In this document: piece by piece, positions 19,487 to 31,008 of the stretch
Layout of the letters: each line of letters opens with the position of its first letter
Position numbering within the stretch: the first letter of the stretch is position 1
From: Collybia mongolica
Lineage: Eukaryota > Basidiomycota > Agaricomycetes > Agaricales > Clitocybaceae
Direction of reading: 5' to 3'
Assembly (NCBI GenBank): GCA_013420905.1
Contig: JAAXNY010000008.1
Coordinates: forward strand, 1,364,001 to 1,428,000
DNA length: 64,000 nucleotides
Made by a program: the position numbers and the translations under genes
The notes under the pieces: generated by a model
Seen by the model: only the letters and a program-made list of their open reading frames with translations
Told to the model about the DNA's origin: nothing
Databases searched by the model: none

Positions 19487-22108
19487 CTGCGTGTCATGAT
19501 GCTGCTCAACAATCTGTCAAAAAAGATTGGCATGCTTGGGTACATAGATGTGATCATGGAAGTAGAGCAAGTCTTGTGACTTGCACCATTCTACACTGTG
19601 TACTGACTTGCTGTTTGACTTCTTCAGCTCCTGGGCAGCCTTTGCAATTGTGTCCTCCTGTGCACCTTCCCAATTACCTCACTGAATTTGTGCATGATGT
19701 TGCATTCTTCCCCCTCAATGATCATGCCTTCAAGTGTGCAAACTGCAAATAACTCTGGCTTGAGTAGGATGACATTGCAGTTGTCATCCTGTCTGTCTGC
19801 ATGGTCAGCACATTGTGAAAGTGCATCTGGTTTGCCCATTCTTTGTCCTGGCTTGTGATGAAGCAAAAATATGAACCATGACAGGTAGAGGGACCACTGG
19901 GATTGTTGTGAATTGAGCTGTTTGGCTGATCAGAAGTACTCAAGGTTCTTATGATCAGCCCAAATCTCAACATCATGCCAGGCACCTTCTAAGTAATGTC
20001 ACCACTCCTCTAATACATGGATGATGGCAAGCATTTCCTTGTTGTGGATCTTGTAATTGTGTTCAGCTACATTCAGGCTTTTCAACAAGAATGTGATTGG
20101 GTGCCACTTGCCATTGTCAGTGTTCAGTTGTGACAGAATGGTGCCAGTCACATAGTCAGAGCTATCGGCTTCAAGTCAGAAAGGCTGGTCATTGTTTGCA
20201 AAGCTGAGGACCAGCTTGGTGGCCATTGTGTTCTTCAGATTGTCAAACATGGTTTGCTTGGTGTCTCCCCATTTCCAGATCACATTTTTGCCTGTCAAAT
20301 CAAAAAGTGGCTGGACATGGTGTGAGAAGTCCTGGATGAACCACCAATAGAAGTTCATGAAACCCAAGAAAGATTGAACTTCTTTCTTTGTCTTGGGTGC
20401 TGGCCAGTCCACAATGCCTGTGACTTTGATGGGATCCATTTTGTCCTGTCCCTCTGATATGATCAGTCTGAGATACTCAATGCACATTTTCTCAAATTTG
20501 CACTTGTCAAGTCAGAGGTAGAGCTTGTGTTGTCAAAGCCACTCTATGACAAGTCAGGTGACATGCCAGTGTTTGTTGAGGGTATGCATGTAGACCAGGA
20601 TGTTGTCCATGTAGACATAGACAACACCCTCCATGATCAGATCATGGAAGATCTTGTTCATCATTGTCTGGAATGTCACTGGGCTGTTTGTCAGGCCAAA
20701 GAACATCACAAGCAGTTTGAACAGGCCATGATTTGTCTGGAATGCTGCCTTCCACTTGTCACCATCTTTGATATGCATGTTGTTGTATCCCCACCTGACA
20801 TCCATCTTGGTGAAGTACTTCATGCCTTGCAGTTGGTTGATCAGATTGGAGATGAGTGGCAGGAGGTACTTGTTCTTCACTGTCAGCATGTTCAACATGC
20901 AGTAGTCCTGAATGGGCTGGAGGGCACTGTCCTTCTTCTTCATCAAGAAGAAGGGTGAGGCCATCAGCTATTTTGATGGTCAGATGCATCCTGACTTCAG
21001 GTTTTCATCCAAGAACTTGTCCAACTCAGCCTGTTCAGTGACCAACAAGGGGTAGACCTTGCACAACTTGTTTTTGGCATTGGCAACAAGTTTGATCACA
21101 TTATCCCAGGGACATTGTTTGGGTAGTGTGTCAAACAATGTCTTCAAGAAGACGTCCTCGAAGTTATGCAGGTAGTTGGGTGCTGTGTCACAGAATGACT
21201 TGGGCTGCAAGTTCTTTTGGAATGCTTTAGCAAGTCATTGCAACATGTTTGCTGTTGCATGCACTTCCTTGACCTTTTGGAAGTTGATGATGAAGATCCA
21301 ATCACCTTCTTCAAATGGTTTGTCAGTCAGCAAGTCATCAGTATTATTGTCATAGTCAGGAACATCATGGAGTCCATCATCAATAATGGGAATGGGTCCA
21401 GCTTGATATGCATTGATCTGGTGTTCTTCCACTTGCCTTTTGCATTTCTCAGTTTTGATCTCCTTGACACATGCATTACACTTGGATGAGCATTGGCTCA
21501 TTTTGACTGTATTTGTCTGTGAGTCAATCTCTGGGTTGTGTTTGCATAGCCAAGCGTAGCTGAGGATGAGGTTTTGCTTGCCAAGGTGTGTGACTGCAAA
21601 TTGGTGTGTTCTGAATGGCCATTGTACCAAAGGATCAGATTGATGACTTGGGTGATGGAACTGCCTTTGTTCAGTGTGCTGTTGATATTGTAGACTGGTA
21701 TTGGCTGTGCAAGTATTCACATTATCAACCGATTGTCCACAATATACTGTGTGTCTGTGAAGAGGCCTGTCACACTGCAATTGACAAGTCCACTGGTGCT
21801 GAACTTTTCACTGGTGTCAGTTGTCTGGATCTCCACCTTGATGCTGAGTGATTGTATGCTGGGTATGGCACCAACAATGTACCGCTTGGGTAGTCATTGC
21901 TCCCATTTTGGTATGCATGTTCATGTTGCATTGTTGGAGTTGGGTATGTCTGTGAAAATATATTGCTTTGATATGTTCTTTTTGTTGTGTAAAGTGTTTT
22001 TGACATCTACCAATGTATTTTTGACAGGTAGACAAGCAAATCTATTTACAGAGGACAGCAGGGGCATACTGGTCACCCACTGCCTGTTGCAAAACCCTGT
22101 GCATTCTC
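19487..22108 (-). pseudogene. Old Gypsy pol: integrase start, RNase H, RT, protease
   Basis: Collinear with the young Gypsy pol. RNase H keeps KPGQRMGKPDALSQCADH, the RT palm is [13 protein letters not shown], the RT N-terminal segment reads [18 protein letters not shown], and the protease region has LVNCSVTGLF. The catalytic YIDD has become YMDN, and the protease DSG has become NCS, so both enzymes are dead. Many stops and frameshifts split it. CpG is nearly absent and replaced by TpG/CpA, the signature of methylation-linked or RIP-like mutation. It is interrupted at 22109 by Copia-2. Confidence 0.9.
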
Positions 22109-22488
22109 TGTTGGATTGGCAAGGGTGCCAATGCCTGAATACCAAGCCGCGCGCGAGGTCATACCATGCACGTGTTACCTTTTCTATTTCATATTCATAC
22201 TGTACAACCTTTACCCTTATTCCGCATAGTCCCTGCTAGTCTCGTTATTTCCCTACAACCCCTATTCCTTTTCACAGAAATACCTGTTAGTTTTCGTCCT
22301 CTCACCTTAGCTGTTGCCTTTGCTCTCATGCGCACATCTGAGGTGAATATTCCCCTTTACATTACTTATGGTTCTTGTTACTTACTTGACTCAATCCTAG
22401 ACTCACTTTGTGTCTAGGTAAATATATCAGCTGTTGCCTTAGCTCTCATGCACACATCTGAGACTCACTTCATGTCTAGATTCCTACA
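22109..22488 (+). repeat. Copia-2 5' LTR
   Basis: It is 380 bp with TG...CA ends and flanked on the left by the target pentamer TTCTC. It is about 94 percent identical by eye to the 3' copy. Confidence 0.93.
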
Positions 22489-22492
22489 GGTT

Positions 22493-25400
22493 ATGGACCC
22501 TGACACTGCTCCTACTTCCATATATCCCACTGCCAACATGTCTTCAAATTCTCCCACTACCGACACCCTTCCCTCTACTGTTCTGAAGCTTGAGGCCACC
22601 AGTTTGAACTGGACGGTGTTCAACATGCAGTTCAAGGATGCTCTCGAGGCGAAAGGATATTGGGGCCACTTTGATGGCACCTCAGTGTGCCCCATGTTGA
22701 GCCCAAATGTGTCGGCTGATGAGACGGCTGCTCATGCTTTGTGGACCAAGAATGAGCGCATCGCAAAGTCCCTCCTCACTCAGAAGATCCCTGACTCGAC
22801 CCTCATCCTCATCCACAGCAAGGTGCTCATCAAGGAGCGCTGGGACATGATCGTCACAGAGTACACTGAGAAGGGCATCTACAGTCAGACTGACTTGAAG
22901 ATGAAGTTCCTGAACATGAAATGCCCTGATAAGGGGAACATTCGTGCCTTCATGGAATCCCTATGCACCAAGAAGGAGAAGCTCTCTATGTATGGAGTAA
23001 CCATTATGCTTGAAGACTACTGCTCCACTATCATCAACTCCCTACCCCTGCACCTCTCCCAATTTGCTGCCCAACTCTTAGCTGTTTCCCAAATTCCCCT
23101 TGATGGAAGCAAGGCCATCAAAGCCATAAACCCCAACATTCTGATCACCCTGATTGTCAAAGAGTCTGAGCATGTCAATACGCAACGCAAATCCCATTGC
23201 GGGGGGAGCTCAAAGTCAAAGATAGATGATGAAGCTCTGTCTGTCTCATTGGGCAGGAGCCAAAACTCCCCTAGGCAGCTGCGTGGAGAATGCTGGAACT
23301 GCAGTGACAAGGGACACTTCCATGACAAGTGCCCCAAGCCTGCAAAGCCATCTGGTGGTGATAAGAAGACCCCATTGAAAGCTGGTGGCTCTGCAAATGC
23401 CGCCATCAAAGACTCTGATTCTGACAGTGAAGACTGTGCTTTCACGATGGACTTGGACTTGGATTGTGAATCCATGTTGACAGCATTGACAGACATGTCC
23501 GGCTGGCTTTCGGACAGGTCAATGCCTGATTTACAGCCTGTATCAGATTCTGAGTGGGAGTCCGATGGGCTAATGCCACAATTGGAACCAACATTGGATT
23601 CTGATTGGGATACGGACAACAAAGGTGATGGAGGGCCACCCCAAGTGGTAGGGTTACCCAGGGAATTTGTATTGGATCGTGGCAGGGACTCCAAGGAGCT
23701 ATCTGAGGCTGGCTGGAGTGAGATTAGCTTGCTCACCAGTGTTGACTCAGACTCGGATGTAGCCACAGAGGATGTTGCAGCACATGTTGATGCTGGCAAC
23801 AATGCCAATGAAGCCCCTCATGTCAAAGTTTATGACTCAGGGTGTTCCTGTCATATGTCCCTGTATCAAGATGCCTTTGAGGAATTACACTACAATTACT
23901 CCAAGGCCTTTTTGAGCCACCAACAAGCAAAAGTTTAATGCTATTGGCAAGGGGGAGATGGTGGTCAATGTCCCTAATGGCACTGATGTCTCCCAGCTCC
24001 AGCTCACTGAGGTGTTATATTCCCCTGAGGTGGGCTACACCCTTGTATCAGTTGGCCACCTTGACGACAATGGGTTCTCAGCCACCTTTGGAGGTGGCAA
24101 GTGTGTAATCCATGGCCCTGATGGGCGCCAAGTCAGCGAGGTCGCAAAGACTCAACACAGCCTGTACCAGGTTTATCACGAACCTGATGAGGCAAATGCT
24201 GCAGTTGAGGCAGTCAGCCTTGACCAGATCCATTGGTGCATGGGTCACATCACCCCTGAAGTCGCCAAAAAGCTTGTGGGGAACAGATTCGTGACTGGCG
24301 TGCATCTCAAAACTTCTCCCACTGGTAACCCTGTCTTCTGTGAGTTGTGTGTTTACACTAAGGCAACCAGGAAGCCTGTCTCCAAGACTCGCACTGATGA
24401 GCACACAGCAGAGTTTGGAGGCAAGGTTCACTCTGATCTGTGGGGATCAGCACCAGTTGCTACAAAAGGCAGAAAACATTACTATGTAACCTTCATGGAT
24501 GACAAAACCCGGTGGACTCACCTTGACCTTCTTTGCAAGAAGTCTGACACCTTCCAGTCCTACAAAGACTTCAAGGCATGGTGCAAGACTGCCCTCAGGG
24601 TGCACATCAAAACCTTTCACTCTGATTGTGGCAGCAAGTACACCAGCAAGGCCTTTGTTCTCCACCTCAAGGAGCGCGGCACCACTCAGAAGCTAACCAT
24701 TCATGACACCCCCCAGCACAATGGTGTTGCAGAGCACCATAATCACACCATTGTAGAGCACATTTGTGCCTTGTTACATGCTAGCAGCCTCCCTAAGAAC
24801 TTATGGGGCAAGGCCACGCAGCACGTTGTATGGTTGATGAATCGCACACCAACTAAGGCTGTCCCTGGGATGACTCCTTACAAAGCCGTGTTTGGGTGCA
24901 AGCCCAACCTCCGTGAAGTGCACAAGTGGGGCGAGAAGGTGTGGGTATGCGTTGAGAAGGGTGATAAGTTGGGTGGTTGTGTGCATGAAGGTTGGTGGAT
25001 AGGTGTCGACAACTGGAGCAATGGCTTCCGGATCTACTGGCCAGACACTAAGTCTGTCACTGTTGAATGCAATGTCTACTATGACAAGACAAGGGCATCT
25101 GTGGAACGCCCTGAGGGGGAGGATATTGATAACATCGTGGGCTGAGGCAAAGCACCACCCAGATTGGCCATTGTGGGAGAAAGCCATCCATGAGGAGCTC
25201 GCACTACTCAAGGAGGCTGGAACCTGGCAACTTGTTGACCTGCCAATGGATGCAAACATTGTCAGTTTGAAGTGGGTTTTCCGCACGAAGAAGGATGCTG
25301 CCAGGAAACAAGGCTTGCCTCATTGCGCAGGGTTTCTCACAGGTCCTGGGCATTGACTACTACAACACCTTCACACCTGTCGCCAAACTTGCATCCATCC

Positions 25401-26680
25401 ATACCACCCTCACCAAAGCTGCTGCCCTTGACTGGGACATACATCAAATTGACATCAAGGGCATGTACCTCAATGGAGAACTTACCTCTGACAAGAAGAT
25501 CTACATGTGCCAGCCCCCCAGCTATCATGTGCCCAACTCCTCTGGCAAGGTCTGTGGCCTTGTCAAAACTCTCTACAGACTGAAGCAGTCCGGCTGTTGT
25601 TGGTACCAGAAGCTCGTTGACATCATGGTTAACAAGATGGGCTTCTCCCAGTGCAATGTCGACCAGGCTGTGTTTTTTCGCCACAATGGGGAGTCAAAAA
25701 TCATTGTACTGGTGCACGTCAACAACTGCACAATTGCTGCATTGTCTATGGACCTCATTGTCAATTTCAAGGAGTCCATGAAAGAGCACGTCGAAATTAC
25801 TGACCTTGGCGAGCTCCACTGGCTCTTGGGCATCAAAATCCGCCGTGATCGCGAGGCCCGTTCCATCCACCTCTCCCAGTGCTCGTATATTGACTCTATA
25901 CTGCGCTGTTATGGGCTCCATGAGCTGAAGCCCATGTCCACACCCATGGAAACCACCACCCGCCTTTCTTTGTCCCAGCCCCCATCCACTACTGCCGAAT
26001 TCACACAGATGCGCGACGTCCTGTACCACAAGGCCATTGGCTTGCTCATGTACACCTCCCTCGGCACACTCCCGGACATCTCATTTGCTGTCCAGACAGT
26101 CTCATGTTTTGCAACAAAACCTGGTCCTGCTCACTGGGAAGCAGTCAAGCGAATTTTTCGCTACCTGAAGGGCACTGTCAACTTATGGTTGTCATTCAGA
26201 TGTGGGAACCATGACTTAACTGGCTATGCCAACGCTGATGGCAGCATGGCCAAAGACCATCATGCCATCTCTGGGTATGCTTTCTTGCTTCATGGTGGCA
26301 CCGTTTTGTAGAGTGCTAAATGACAGGAAATCATCTCATTGTCAACAACAGAGAGCAAATATGTTGCACTCACCCACGCTGCCAAAGAAGCCTTGTGGCT
26401 TCATTCCCTTATTGCCCAGTTATTCCTGTCCAACCTTGACCCTACCACACTATTTTTGGACAATCAGTCTGCCATCGCGCTGGCACGCAATCACCAATTC
26501 CACGCCTGCACTAAACACATTGACGTTCATTTTCATTTCATCTGCTGGATTGTCAAATGTGGCTCCCTTTGTCTCATCTATTGCCCCACTGAAGACATGG
26601 TGGCCAATACTCTCACCAAAGCCCTGCCATCCGCCAAAGTCAAGCACTTCGTGTTGCAACTTGGGCTCTTGTCACCTTGA
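22493..26680 (+). pseudogene. Copia-2 gag-pol polyprotein, multiply broken
   Basis: It starts MDPDTAPTSIYPTANMSSNS. In order: gag (LNWTVFNMQFKDALEAKGYW), zinc knuckle CWNCSDKGHFHDKC, protease VYDSGCSCHM, pre-integrase (IHWCMGHI...CELC), integrase (DLWGSAPVATKGRKHYYVTF, then HSDCGSKYTSKAF), reverse transcriptase and RNase H ending FVLQLGLLSP. Breaks: a frameshift near 23938, another near 25145, a further shift near 25290, and two stops near 26310-26322 where tryptophan/lysine-like positions are expected. The RT active site reads VHVNNC in place of the usual YVDD, so both catalytic aspartates are now asparagines. The enzyme would be inactive even if the frame were intact. Confidence 0.9.
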
Positions 26681-26687
26681 GGGGGAG

Positions 26688-27067
26688 TGTTGGATTGGCA
26701 AGGGTGCTGACGCCCAAATGCCAAGCTGTGCGCAAGGTCATACCATGCGTGCGTTACCTTTTCTATTTCATATTCGTACTGTACAACCTTTACCCTCGTT
26801 CCACATAGTCCCTGCTAGTCCCGTTATCTCCCTACGACCCCTATTCCTTTTCACAGAAATACCTGTTAGTTTTCGTCCTCTCACCTTAGCTGTTGCCTTT
26901 GCTCTCATGCGCACATCTGAGGTGAATATTCCCCTTTACATTACTTATGGTTCTTGTTACTTACTTGACTCAATCCTAGACTCACTTTGTGTCTAGGTAA
27001 ATATATCAGCTGTTGCCTTCACTCTCATGCACACATCTGAGACTCACTTCGTGTCTAGATTCCTACA
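26688..27067 (+). repeat. Copia-2 3' LTR
   Basis: It is 380 bp, preceded by GAGGGGGAG and followed by the target pentamer TTCTC at 27068-27072. Confidence 0.93.
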
Positions 27068-28350
27068 TTCTCTTCAACTTCTGGCACACTGGCTGGTGTT
27101 GCCTCTGCAGCTTGCACATCTATGGCAGCAAGGGCTTCCTGCATGTAGTCATTGACTTCATCCATTGTCATGAACCATGTGTCATACTGGCATGGGCAGT
27201 CATGTTTCATGTGGCTGCTCTGTCTGCAATGGTAGCAGAGTGCCGGGTTACCAGGTTGTCATTGCATCACATTGACATCCATGGGGACTGGTGCCAGGGT
27301 GGTTTGGATGGGTGGTGGAACAGGTGGTGCTGGCAGGAGTGGCCTGACATTGAAGGCTGGTGTGTAGGTCAATGTCAGATTCATTCTGAACATCATCAGA
27401 ATAAGTTGTGGGGCTGATGAGGCTTGACAAGGGCCTGTGGGCTTTGGGTTTGTACTCAGGAATGCTGCATTGGTAATGCAGTTTTCATTGCACATGTTCA
27501 CCACTGCATACCATGCCTTGATGTCATTGTTGGCAGACTGGCCTGTTGTCATCATCACTACCTGCTTCTGGATGTTGGCCACAAGGCCCTTGCAATATTT
27601 GATGACAAGGGTGAGTCCCTCAGTGTAGTGCTTGATTGATGAGGTTTCAGAATTTGTCAGTGTACTCATCAATGGATCATGTTCCCTGTGGTAGTTGCTT
27701 GTCTCCAATTGCATAATCATGTGCTGGACTTCACTCTGAATGAAGAAGTGCTTCATGAAGTCTGATCAGAATGCCTCCTAAGAGTGGTATAGGGGGAGAC
27801 CTTTCAATTGTTCATATTGGAGTGTGTGATTGGTGAATGATTATGCACAGCCAGTCTTCATGAACATGAAAGCCCATTGGATTTGTACAATTTCATTTGC
27901 AAACTGAGGTGGTACAAGCTGTATATACAGTTCACACATGTTCAGAAATGCATGTCCATTTTTGCATTGGCTGTCAAAGTCATTTGATAACACTGGCCAG
28001 AGTGATGATGGTCAAACAGGTTCCTGATCATGCAGTGGGGGTATCAATATGGGTGGTGAGGTATCTACAAGTCATTTGGCACCATTTACAAACATGGAAA
28101 CTTGTTGTTGGAGCAATTTTGGCTGCTCTGACTGCAGCCGGATCATCTTGACCATTGCATTGATTTCCAATCACAGGTCTTCCTGGGGTGGTGTGTCCAT
28201 TGCAATATTGAAATGAGGCAAGTCAGAGTGATCAGGGTGGGAGAGGAATGATTGTGCACAGTTATAGCAGAGTCAGTGTTGTGCTCCAAGTTGCTCAGAG
28301 CTCCATATCTTGCTATGGTGGGCAAGGGCACATGGATCAGTCTCTGTGTG
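27068..28350 (-). pseudogene. Old Gypsy gag
   Basis: The minus-strand readings MKHFFIQSEVQHMIMQLETS and KYCKGLVANIQKQVVMMTTG align with the young Gypsy gag (VNFFVQSEAQRAITRLETS and KYRKGLSGEIQSQIATMAVG). The zinc knuckle and C-terminal part lie at 27170-27260, with a degenerate knuckle. Multiple stops and low CpG are present. It connects to the pol part at 22108 once Copia-2 is removed. Confidence 0.85.
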
Positions 28351-28364
28351 GTGAGATTACAAGT

Positions 28365-28545
28365 CCTTATGTTTACCTAAGTAATTCGTTCATCATCCTG
28401 GGTTTGCAGGGAAAATTCAGTGTACCCAACAAGATCCAGTGTTGTTTTTCCCACAGTTAGTAATTTTGAAGTACATCAGTAAGGCTTTGTAGTCATGGAA
28501 ATATTTTTCTAACTGTTGGAATCAAAATTAGCCAACATGCGGTGA
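28365..28545 (+). repeat. Repeat joined to old Gypsy gag end, inverted partner of 12842-13045
   Basis: It starts ACAAGTCCTTATGTTTACC and runs to GGAATCAAAATTAGCC. It matches the reverse complement of 12842-13045 apart from one internal gap of about 40 bp. It might be an LTR remnant of the old Gypsy or a separate repeat; the TG...CA ends expected for an LTR are not visible. Confidence 0.7.
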
Positions 28546-28558
28546 TAGGGCCTGAAAT

Positions 28559-29671
28559 TGTTTGCACTTGTAAAGTCAACAAGTAAGGCTATTAGTATCA
28601 CTTCTAATAACCAAGTAAATGGTAATAGAGGATTAGAGTCAAGCTCCGAGACGGCTAATCAGAGTGAACTAGTCTAATGGGTAATACACTATCAGTACAG
28701 AGGACTATGAGTATGGCCTATTATTAGTCCTATTCACCATGCCCAGTTATAACCTCAGTATCTTAATTCATAAGTAACTGTTGTAGTATGACATCATTAG
28801 TCTGGGGATCATCATTAATAGGAGAAGTAATTGTAAATTCAGGACTTGCACAACCCGAGCCTAATCAGGGGTACTTGGTGTTAACTACCAGAAGAAACAG
28901 GACACTGTAGATAACAATCGGAATGATCAGGAGAAGTAAAAGACAGTGTCATGCTGTTTTAAGAATAACCAAGCACGCTGTCGAGCATTGATAAGAGTTT
29001 AGCCAGCTCTTTCAGTATTGGCTAAGTAATAAGTAATGACATAATTGGCATGTATGTCATGTGCACCAAGTCATAGAGGACAAGTCAGCATTAAATACAA
29101 GACTCTTGGTGTGGGAGGGTGTTGTTCCATATAAAAATTGCAATTCTTTATGATATTTAGTTTGTACACTATAAATAGACTGTAGATAAGTAGCGCAAAG
29201 GCAAGGAATCTTCCCCCCACTTTGCGCTACTATAGGATATACAAATCATATTTGTTGAAACACTATTGTGTGCATGAATTAAGGATCAGATTGCTTCAAG
29301 TTGTCTTGATTAGAATTGTCTTGAAGCATTTGGTTAAAAGAGATCACAGAATTGAAGAGTCCAGGTTGTTTGGAACTTAGTACTCGTATTGTCTGTTGGA
29401 ATTACTAGGCACTTGGCCTTTAGTGCACTTGGCACTGTTGTTTTAATAAGTCACTTGGACTTATAGATCTGCTTGGGGTCATTAATAATTGAATGTACAC
29501 TTGGTACTCAGTCTATTGGTTCGAAAGATATTATAAAAATATACCTAAAAAGCCTTAAACTTGTGTTAGGGCTTTGTCCAAATCAAACCTGTCGAGAGAT
29601 CAGTGAAAAAGGCCTTGACTAGTACTATTAAAAACTTAGTGCTTCCAAGCACTCGAACCCGAACTCAAACA
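28559..29671 (+). repeat. Candidate solo or orphan LTR of about 1.1 kb
   Basis: The segment begins TGTTTGCACTTG and ends GAACTCAAACA, so the ends are TG...CA with a 6-bp inverted match TGTTTG/CAAACA. It contains a TATA-like CTATAAATAGAC at 29169-29180, immediately followed by a perfect hairpin. It has no open frame. No target duplication is seen (GAAAT against GGCGA), and no second copy lies in the window, so the call rests on form only. Confidence 0.4.
29190..29230. other. Perfect 11-bp hairpin downstream of a TATA-like box
   Basis: GTAGCGCAAAG (29190-29200) and CTTTGCGCTAC (29220-29230) are exact reverse complements separated by 19 bases. If the surrounding segment is an LTR, this would sit at the start of the transcript (R region). 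Confidence 0.6.
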
Positions 29672-29783
29672 GGCGATTCCTACCATTTGTGTGTTGATTA
29701 TTAGATTTGGTGTGAGTGTGTGTAAGAGATTACTGTATGATGCAAAAATTTGGCTACTTAACATGACTTCAGATTGAGGGGAG

Positions 29784-29998
29784 TGTTGGAGCATGAAGTT
29801 GTAAGGCTATGCAATCCAAGCCATTACAATGACAAGGAATGCCCAAGAACATACCATGGAGAATGGTATAAACTTTGTAGAGTAGCAATAAGAATATTCT
29901 AGTTATATTTCCAACATGTATATAAGGCCTGAAGTTGAGGCCAGACTAGCAACAATAATATATTATATTTGATATACTCCACCTCTCTCTGTTCAATA
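29784..29998 (+). repeat. Copia LTR, right copy of outer element (3' LTR)
   Basis: It is 215 bp, starts TGTTGGAGCATG, and is preceded by the purine tract GAGGGGAG. It pairs with 2316-2530. Confidence 0.8.
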
Positions 29999-30000
29999 TA

Positions 30001-30436
30001 AGTAACCATATGATCCACATATATGGAAACATGTATACACAGATTCTAATGTACTCATAGTCTGTCCAGGATATATATATATATATGAATTCCATATATT
30101 CAAGCTCCACCTAATATCTGCATATGAGTATATGTAGGTCCACATATGGGTATACTAGATCTGGACTCTGCTGCAGACATGATACAATAGTAGGTGTATC
30201 TGATACCATTTTAATATTCTATTCAGGGTATTGTGAAAATATCAAGTGACATTTGTCACATATTAAAATCATCATACTTCACTTTCAAATACTCTGATAT
30301 CCTTCAGGCTCCTCTTCTGCAATACTCATCAATTATCCAACTTTGAAGTATTTTGTTAATAGGTCAAGTTTTCACTTGTACTTGACTTTAGTTTCTTTTT
30401 ACATACTATCTTAATACTATTCATATACTCTCTCTG
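30001..30436. other. AT-rich intergenic sequence, no gene seen
   Basis: It contains a short (TA)n run near 30069-30084 and several TATATGG-type motifs. No frame or known repeat is recognised. Confidence 0.4.
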
Positions 30437-30444
30437 TACTATTT

Positions 30445-31000
30445 AAACCCTAGTATGGATTGGCTAATCCACAAACTGTACCTGTGGATCATGCCACAGA
30501 TCAGCTATCTGCAGTTATCAGTTGATTTTAGTGCTAAACTGCAGATAACCACAGATTTTAGTCAATCTGCTGCTCCTCCAGACTGCTCCCCCTCTCTCAT
30601 GATTCTGCTTGTACCAGGCTTGTTACAATCTCATAAGTAGTTCTACAATATGATGTGCATATACTTGGTTGTTATTGTCACAAAAATTTGTAAAAGGAAA
30701 TACTATAAATGGTAAAAAGGGTGAGCTCACTGAGCTCAAAGCCCTGAGCATTGTTAGGCACATGCTGACCTAAGGTTTGATGACTTGCATAACAACAAAC
30801 AATTTTTATTGATGGCAGACATTATCCATGATTTATTCCAATCATTATTTGGGTGATAATATTCAAATAATTCTATAAAAATATTAATAAGCCTGCAGTC
30901 CTGCAGGCATCTGCAGATTTATCCACATCTGTATCTGGCAGATGGCTGATCTGTGGGTTGGGTGGTGGGCCAGATACAGATAGACCCATGCTAGGGCTAG
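30445..31000. mobile_element. MITE-like element with 8-bp target duplication (hAT-like)
   Basis: The 556-bp segment is flanked by perfect octamers TACTATTT (30437-30444 and 31001-31008). Its ends carry an imperfect inverted repeat: left CCCTAGTATGG and, reverse complemented from the right, CCCTAGCATGG. Further inside, CCACAGATCAGCTATCTGC matches the inverted CCACAGATCAGCCATCTGC. It has no coding capacity. Eight-base duplications are characteristic of hAT transposases, so an autonomous partner elsewhere in the genome is expected. Confidence 0.7.
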
Positions 31001-31008
31001 TACTATTT

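Larger units (their letters stand above)
22109..27067 (+). mobile_element. Copia-2 retrotransposon, complete in structure but defective
   Basis: LTRs of 380 bp at 22109-22488 and 26688-27067 start TGTTGGATTGG and end AGATTCCTACA. The target duplication TTCTC is present at 22104-22108 and 27068-27072. A primer-binding region (GGTTATGGACCC) follows the 5' LTR, and the polypurine tract GAGGGGGAG precedes the 3' LTR. I counted about 22 differences between the LTRs, mostly transitions at CpG-type sites. It inserted in the old Gypsy between gag and pol. Confidence 0.93.
2316..29998 (+). mobile_element. Outer old Copia-type retrotransposon carrying a stack of nested insertions (inferred)
   Basis: Two 215-bp LTRs of the same family in the same orientation lie at 2316-2530 and 29784-29998. 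I counted about 17 differences, nearly all transitions. The left copy is followed by a Copia gag (2645 onward). The right copy is preceded by a purine-rich tract (GAGGGGAG, 29776-29783). The simplest reading is one old element 27.7 kb apart because other elements inserted into it. The bases outside (TATTT left, TAAGT right) do not form a perfect target-site duplication. Two separate insertions, or a chimaera made by recombination, therefore cannot be excluded. Confidence 0.5.

Noticed and set aside
23017..23808. 263-codon minus-strand frame
   Set aside because: It is antisense to the Copia-2 gag, whose zinc knuckle and protease motif identify the real strand.
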